Positions 57,626 through 64,000 of a stretch of 64,000 nt of DNA are shown here, piece by piece. The notes beneath the pieces are model-generated. The model saw only the letters and a program-made list of their open reading frames with translations, was not told the origin of the DNA and made no database searches. Source of the DNA: Telopea speciosissima (Eukaryota > Streptophyta > Magnoliopsida > Proteales > Proteaceae); NCBI RefSeq assembly GCF_018873765.1, contig NC_057924.1, positions 15,463,001 through 15,527,000 of the forward strand. The letters run 5' to 3'. A program made the translations under genes and the position numbers. Position 1 is the stretch's first letter; every line of letters begins with the position of its first letter.

Positions 57626-60600
57626 ATGGCCGAGGGAACTCGCCTCTGCCAAATGGATGACTCCATCAAGAACTTAGAAACAACAGCGACGGCTCAAGTA
57701 GAACGGCTGGACTCCCTCCAGGGCGCCGTTGAGGAGCAACGACGCACCATGTCTGACCTGGTGCTTCGTTTCACGACGATGGATGGTCGTCTAGAGTAGG
57801 CTCTACGTCTCAACTCACCGACAGTAGATCGACGATCCGGCTTGCTGGGGCTTCCCGGTGCCTCATCGTCCACCACTCCGATTACTGCTCCGATCCAAAC
57901 TCGTACAGTCCGTTTGGAATTTCCCAGATGCGATGGTACTGATCCACTTGGCTGGATCTTTAAAGCCGAAAGGTTCTTTGATTATCATGGAACTCCGGAT
58001 GAGCAGAGGCTGTTGGTGTCATCGTTCCATATGGACGGGGAGGCGCTCTAATGGTTCCAATGGATGTATCATTCAGAGCAGTTTTCGACATGGGCTACAT
58101 TTTGGTCCATCCGAATTTGATGATCCTTAAGCTGCGCTTGCAAAGTTAACTTAGAGCACTGCGGTGATGGAATATCAGTCTCGGTTCGAAGTGTTGGCGA
58201 ATCGCATTACCAATCTTCCACCCAAGTTTTTGATCAGTTGTTTTGTTTTCGGCCTGCGATCGGATATCAAAAATGAAGTTATGGCATTCCGACCGGCGAC
58301 CATGGCCGAAGCAGTGGGATTAGCTCGCCTTCAGGAAGCCAAACTTTGGGAGGGACGATGATCCTTCACACGGGCTTCACCATTGTCGTCACGATCACCG
58401 CCATCACCCACTCCACCGGTCAATTCGAAGTTACCTGTGCTTCCAACCCTTGTCTCCTCTGTTCCGATTAAGCGTCTCATGCTAGCAGAGATGTAGCAAC
58501 GGAGAGAGAAAGGTTTGTGTTATAACTCCAATGAGAAGTTCTCACCGGGGCACCGATGCAAATCTTGACGGCTATTTCTCCTCGAATACAATGACAATGA
58601 TGCAGCCGACATTGAGGTAGATACCCCTATCAGTCTTGAACTCGATGGACCACCCTATGATAACCAGTTCACCACCACCGAGTTATCGTATCACTCCATG
58701 ACAGGTATAGCACACATACCTTCATCCAAGGCAGAGTGGCACGCTATCTAGGATTAGCCGTAGAAGCAGCTCCAAATATTACGGTAATGGTTGGCACTGG
58801 TAGCAGATTGATCTGCGAAGGACTGATTTCCCAACTCCCTTTGAAGATTGCAAATTACACCGTTTCGATGGATGCTTATGTCCTGCCACTCTTCGGTGCC
58901 AATCTCATCCTCGAGGTTCAGTGGCTCACTCAATTGGGGCCGGTTACATTTGATTATGGCTGGTTGACGCTGGAGTTCCATCAGAATGGCCAGCAAGTTA
59001 CTTTGATAAGGGATGCAAGCCAACGCCCAACTCAGTTGCAGTCCCATGCTCTGCGTCACATTCTGACCACCCACTCCTAGGTAGCCTTGTACAAATTGGA
59101 GCTACCACAACCTACAGAGCCTGCAAGCAAGTGCACAGATGCTGATCTCTCTACTCTATTAACCGCATATGATACAATGTTTCATGAACCGCAAGGATTG
59201 CCCCCCTTGCACCAACACGATCACGCAATTCACTTGATCCCAGGGACATAACCAGTGAATGTGCGGCCGTATCGGTACCCACATTTCCAGAAGGGTGAGA
59301 TAGAAAGGCAAGTGGCTGAGATGTTATCTACGGGTGTGATACGCCCCAGTACCAGCCCCTTCTCTTCACCAGTTTTGCTAGTAAAAAAGAAAGACGGTAC
59401 GTGGAGGTTTTGTGTGGATTACCGTGCACTCAATACGGTGACCATGTGTGACCGATTTCCCATACCAACCGTGGATGAACTGTTTGATGAGTTGCATGGG
59501 GCCCAGTTCTTCTCTAAGTTGGACCTACGATCGGGATATCACCAAATTCGTGTGCGCGCGGAGGACGTGCCCAAAACGACGTTTCGTACGCATGATGGCC
59601 ACTACGAATTTATGGTAATGCCCTTTGGTCTCACTAATGCCCCTTCTACATTTCAAGCCATGATGAATTCAATTTTTTCGGCCCTACCTTCGCCATTTTG
59701 TCCTAGTTTTTTTTGATGATTTATTAGTCTATAGCCCAACTTGGGCAGCCCACATGCAACATTTACAAATGGTGCTGGATACGTTGATGGCGCATAAACT
59801 ATATGCCAAAAAATCCAAGTGCGCCTTCGGGCAACAGTCCATTGAGTATCTGGGTCATGTGGTATCGGCCCATGGGTTGGCGGTTGACCCATCTAAGATA
59901 GCTGCTATTTTGTCGTGGCCCAGCCCACGTAATATTCTAGAGCTCCATGGCTTTCTTGGGCTTTCGGGCTATTACAGACGTTTTATTAAAGGTTATGCCC
60001 ACTTAGCTGCCCCACTAACAGATCTATTAAAAAAAGGGGCTTACCAGTGGTCTGCAGAGGCCCAAGAGGCATTTTCACAGTTACAACAAGCTATGACAGG
60101 TGCACCAGTTTTAGCCCTACCCAATTTCTCTTTACCTTTCACTATTGAAGCTGATGCTTCAGGGGTAGGGATTGGAGCAAGCCTCATACAAGAAGGGCAT
60201 CCAATTGCTTATTTTAGCAAGAAGCTCTCACCAAGAATGCAAGCATCATCTACTTACCACTGAGAAATGTATGCTATAACTCAAACTGTCACATGGTAGC
60301 GACAATACCTGCTGGGGTGAAAGTTTTTTATAAAAATAGATCAAAGGAGCTTCTGCGAGCTCACGACACAAGTCTTCCAGACTCCCAAGCAGCAAGAATG
60401 GCTATCTAAGCTGGTGAGGTACTCATTTAAAATTACTTATAAACCTGGCCGTGAGAACCAGGCTGCTGACGCCCTGTCCCAGATGCCTGATACACCTCCC
60501 TCCCTCTTTGCTATTTCTGTGCCCACCTTTACCTTCTTACCAGAACTTAAACAAGCAGTGTTGCAGTCCCCAGAACTTACCCAAATCTGTGAAGGCCTGG

Positions 60601-61980
60601 TTACTACACCACAGTTATATGAATGTTACACTCTTAGAGATGGGCTCCTCTTCTATAACCAGTGGCTAGTCATTCCATCGGATTCTCCCCTGCGATACTC
60701 CTTTTTCCAGGAATACCATTCTTCCCCTCCAGAAGGGCATGCCGGGTATCTTCGCACCTTCAAGCGCATTGCCGTAAACCTCTACTGGAAAGGCATGCGC
60801 TCAGATATTAAAGGGTTTGTGGCTGCATGTTTAATATGCCAACAGATGAAGGCGTTGCACACGTCTCCAGCAAGGCTCCTTCAACCATTGCCCATTCTGG
60901 ATCAAGTATGGGAAGATGTGTCGATGGATTTCATTACAGGGCTGCCCTGCTCACGTGGGAAAACGACGATCATGGTGGTTGTGGACCGCTTAACAAAGTA
61001 TGCCCATTTCATTCCATTGCCAAGCAACTACACAAGCCTGCGTGTGGCTGAGGCATTCATGGCAGAGGTTGTCAAATTACATGGATTACCACGTTCTATA
61101 GTCAGCGATAGAGATCCATTATTTTTGAGCTCCTTTTGGCATGATCTCTTCAAGTTACAAGGCACCACTCTTTCGATGAGTACGTCGTATCACCCGCAAA
61201 CTGATGGCCAGACTGAGGTGGTTAACCGATGCCTCGAGATGTATCTCCGCAGTTTTGTTTCTAATGAGCCAACACAGCGGGTGCAACACTTAAGCTGGGC
61301 CGAATACTGGTACAACACGGTCTATCATTCATCCACTGGTATCACCCCATTTCAGGCGTTGTATGGTCGATTACCTCCGTCCCTGCAGAGATACATACCA
61401 AGTTCCTCGCCCAACTCGACAATGGATGAAGAATTGTAGACACGTGACGCCATTATCCGCAATTTAAAGGTGAATTTGGCACGGACACAGGCTCGAATGC
61501 GTGCACAGGCCAACAAGAGGAGAACAGACAGGGAATTTTTGGTGGGCGACTGGGTTTTTGTCAAGCTCCGGCCTTATAGGCAGGTCTCAGTCGCACTGTG
61601 CCTCAATCATAAGCTGTCTAAAAGGTTTTTTGGCCCATTTCAAGTGGTGGACCGAGTTGGCAAGGTGGCTTATTAGCTGGATCTTCCCCCTGGTGCCTAG
61701 ATTCATCCTGTCTTTCACGTCTCAGTCCTTAAGCCTTGTGTTGGTCAGCCAGGTGCAACACTACAGCCTATACCTCCAATTTTGCTATCGGACCAAGCTT
61801 CTCCACGGCCCATAGCTATTCTACGGTTTCGTTTCTTATGACGGCGTGGTTCAGAGGTCCGGTAGGCCTTGGTTCAGTGGCAAGACCTTCCACTTGAAGA
61901 AGCCTCTTGGGTAGATATTGTCACCCTGCTCCGTCAGTTCCCTAGTCTGAACCTTGAGGACAAGGTTCCTTTCGCAGGGG
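57626..61980 (+). pseudogene. Ty3/gypsy gag-pol with stops and one frameshift
   Basis: Gag starts at ATG 57626; in-frame stops TAG at 57797 and TAA at 58049 fall before and within the capsid-like region ('EFPRCDGTDPLGWIFKAE'). Protease region is at 58700-59075. RT is at 59250-59750: [20 protein letters not shown], '[16 protein letters not shown]', [14 protein letters not shown]. An extra T in the T-run near 59675 shifts the frame just before the catalytic loop FFDDLLVYS. RNase H is at 60140-60480 (TIEADASGVGIGASL). Integrase is at 60720-61436: HTSP-type zinc-region remnant, 'SMDFITGLPCSRGKTTIMVV', IVSDRDPLF and SYHPQTDGQTEVVNR. A chromodomain-like end, ALVQWQDLPLEEASWVD, lies at 61865-61918. 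The pol frame is broken in several further places. Confidence 0.93.
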
Positions 61981-61987
61981 AAGGCAA

Positions 61988-62417
61988 TGATACGATCGTG
62001 TTGGCAGATGACATCGGAGACACGTTGACTGGGGAGGTGGCAGCAGCTTCTAGAGAGATGGATGGGGTGCCATGACGGTCTACCAGGAACTGTAGACGAC
62101 CAAAAGCCTTAGATGTTTATGAGTAATGCAACAGCTGGTAGTAGTAAGGAAAGCATGAAAGCGTAGGACAAAGTTTGTTAGTAATGAGAGGAGCTGGTAG
62201 CTTGTGATAGGTTAGGAGGTATAGTGGATGTCAGAGAATATTATAACCGTTAGAAAGATATTATAAAAAGGGTGTAGAAAGGTATGAAAAGGAAAAGGAA
62301 AATATTATCTTCCAATCTCTCACTTCCCTTCTTCTTCTTCTTCTTCTTCTTCGTCTTCTTCGTCTTCTTCTCTGGAGGTTCTAGCCCTCGAAGCTAGCTA
62401 TTCCCTGGTTCGCATCA
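61988..62417 (+). repeat. 3' LTR of the Ty3/gypsy element
   Basis: 430 bases, same ends as the 5' LTR; longer because of expansion of the CTT/CTTCGT tract near 62325-62370. Confidence 0.93.
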
Positions 62418-62422
62418 ATCTA

Positions 62423-62800
62423 CGGTATTTTCCAGATTGCTTATGGAGCCACTTCACAGGTTCATAGCAGCACTCTTTTAAATGATACAGCTTCTCCAGG
62501 GCATGCTCTATGTACTTAACTGGATAGAAAGCAGGATGAACCAACTTGAAACAATTGAAATCAAGTGTTGGCTCTTCAAGGCACCCATTCTGAACCAAGG
62601 AACACCTAAAAGAGAAGTTCATTTGGAAATCTCTGCAACTCAGGAAAATCAGGAGGGCCAATGAAGGGGACTAAATCCAAATTACGAGAGAACGCTGATC
62701 CACTCTTCAAAATGAAGTGACCTTCATCTTCTTTATAGTAGAAAAAATGTTCCTTGAAATCCAGAAGCGCACAGCTGTAATCAAGTTCCAAGCACAAGGC
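62423..62800 (-). pseudogene. Unidentified gene-like fragment cut by the Ty3/gypsy insertion
   Basis: Minus-strand frames at 62398-62661 and 62606-62797 overlap and contain non-repetitive, protein-like sequence (FNCFKLVHPAFYPVKYIEH, 'LYHLKECCYEPVKWL', 'LDYSCALLDFKEHFFYY'). They are in different frames, so there is a frameshift or intron near 62610-62660. The retrotransposon target site lies at its 3' end. I do not recognise a family. Confidence 0.4.
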
Positions 62801-63340
62801 GGAAGATCGCCCAATACAACATAAAGGGAGTGAAATCTGTTGCTCTATGGCCCTCTATCCCACTGATCATTTGAAGGATCCATAAAATAGTTTAAAGTAG
62901 GATCTTCATAAGAAAGCCCTGAGTTGATTTGGGGAAGAAGATGGGTGAAGAGAGAATCTCTTCGTCCACCACTTAAAAAATGTTATGAAATTATTTACAT
63001 ATAGGTAGTTACCAAACGATTTCTCATTCTATATTCTTTTATGTCTGGTAGCTACCAAACAGTTTTTCATTTTTATCAAAAATGACTTATTAATGACTCT
63101 TTTTAAATAGAGCATAATGAAAATGAAAAATGATACCAAAAAGGCCCTAAGTATGACCAAATCGAATTGATTCATTGATGAAGGAGAGAGGGAAGAGAGA
63201 GAGACAGTGATTGTTCTTCATACTATGAGGTTCACTGTTCTTCTTTCTCTATTGCTCCTTTTTTTGTCCTTTCAAACCCTTTTCACGACCATCATCACCA
63301 CAGAAAGGAGCTTCATATGATGACACCCATCCTTCGCCAC
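62800..63340. other. No recognisable gene
   Basis: AT-rich spacer. No domain seen on either strand. Confidence 0.4.
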
Positions 63341-63342
63341 CT

Positions 63343-63593
63343 GGGTTTTAGGAATTGATATCGGCTAAAGTATTTGTCTCAACTGATATCAATTCGATAC
63401 TAATCTAGAATTCTAGATTAGCTGTATCAGTCAAGAACGGACAGTTTTACCCCTGATTTTCAAAAAAAAATTGGCTTTTAGTTACATTTCTACCCTTGAT
63501 CAGTACAATGTATTAAATCGACCAGGAATTGGTATCGGCCTCTACCGACACTAATATGAATTGCCTCATCCAATAATGATTCCTAAAACCATG
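63343..63593. mobile_element. MITE candidate
   Basis: Inverted ends GGTTTTAGGAAT and ATTCCTAAAACC; interior has 'gatatcg' and 'aattctagatt' palindromes. No target duplication was found. Confidence 0.5.
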
Positions 63594-63854
63594 TTTGCCA
63601 TTTGATTTGACGACAACACCCTTCCTATTTCTGTCTAAATCTAGCTACCTGTCAGAAATCCCCTCGCACTCTAGACGAGCTCCTGAAAACCTATGGAAGA
63701 ACAACACAAAGAAATTCAGCAATATGGGAGGGGGATTAGGTAAGGTATGATCGATATGCTTATCGGGAGTTGCAGTCTTGTTTTTGATGGAGTATTTTTA
63801 GGTTACCGTAATATCTTTACCACTGTCTATTGTTTGTAAAATTTTGAAATAGGA

Positions 63855-64000
63855 GCAGCAAATTCTGGCCCTCCCTGAGCCCAAAGAGGGTCTGGGCTGA
63901 GATACCCTGGCCCTGAGGGCTGGTCAGGACTAGAAATTTTTGGCCTTGAGTTAAGGTCAGGTCGGGCCAGGGTTAAGTCCTTGGGCTAGCCCAGCCCAAC
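63855..64000. mobile_element. hAT-like element of the 12431-12972 family, cut by the window end
   Basis: Text 'ctggccctgagggctggtca' and 'aggtcgggccagggttaag' matches the GC-rich end repeats of the element at 12431-12972. Confidence 0.6.

Larger units (their letters stand above)
57185..62417 (+). mobile_element. Complete Ty3/gypsy chromovirus-type retrotransposon with ATCTA target duplication
   Basis: LTRs at 57185-57600 and 61988-62417 (TGATACGATCGTG ... TTCGCATCA) are flanked by ATCTA at 57180-57184 and 62418-62422. After the first LTR the internal region starts 'tttttggtgctttcattgag'; before the second is the polypurine tract 'caggggaaggcaa'. Domain order is gag, protease, RT, RNase H, integrase, chromodomain-like end, the Ty3/gypsy chromovirus order. 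By eye the LTRs differ at about 12 substitutions in 415 bases plus short indels in a CTT run, so insertion is fairly recent. Stops and a frameshift make it non-autonomous now. Confidence 0.95.

Overview
This window is nuclear DNA from a flowering plant, most likely a eudicot. The genes are few, intron-rich and plant-type: a LEC2-like B3 transcription factor, a peroxisome-type 3-hydroxyacyl-CoA dehydrogenase, and a decayed copy of the nuclear gene for plastid ribosomal protein S5. They lie in AT-rich DNA packed with nested LTR retrotransposons, LINEs, hAT- and Mutator-type elements. I see no bacterial operon, CRISPR array or rRNA/tRNA gene.

Three genes can be spliced by eye into intact reading frames, all on the minus strand. 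(1) A LEC2-like AFL-type B3 regulator at 15994-19292 has six exons and 424 codons, with a complete B3 domain. (2) A Transposase_24 (Ptta/En-Spm-type) gene lies at 29154-30664, with at least six exons and 327 codons. (3) A 3-hydroxybutyryl-CoA dehydrogenase of four exons and 296 codons lies at 53584-55435. A plastid RPS5 copy (6007-6707) has its first exon but carries an in-frame stop and lacks the rest.

Layout. 1-5 kb: LTR-retrotransposon tail with a small hAT MITE, LINE ORF1 debris, and an RTE-type LINE with target-site duplications. 6-7 kb: RPS5 pseudogene. 7-15 kb: dispersed repeats and a hAT-like element. 15.8-19.6 kb: LEC2-like gene, with MITEs in intron 5 and just after its stop. 20.9-22.7 kb: a Pack-MULE carrying leucine-rich-repeat gene pieces. 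23-41 kb: a dispersed repeat family (here called R1) interleaved with broken LEC2-like copies (B, C, D+ and D-), LINE fragments, a solo LTR, MITEs and the transposase-like gene. 41.4-47.7 kb: a non-coding Tat-like LTR retrotransposon derivative with three satellite blocks. 47.7-49.1 kb: a TRIM-like mini-retrotransposon in tandem form. 50-52 kb: LINE debris. 53.5-55.5 kb: the dehydrogenase. 57.2-62.4 kb: a recent, complete but mutated Ty3/gypsy chromovirus with an ATCTA target duplication, splitting an unidentified gene-like segment.

The most interesting point is the history of the LEC2-like locus. Besides the intact gene there are four broken relatives within 25 kb. Two of them are exon-1 copies in opposite orientation (40110-40778 and 40779-41443), with arms of about 350-440 bp and a short spacer. 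A transcript across them could fold into a long hairpin related in sequence to a master embryogenesis regulator, which is the layout proposed for young inverted-repeat small-RNA loci. That the locus makes small RNA is inference; the inverted duplication is visible in the sequence.
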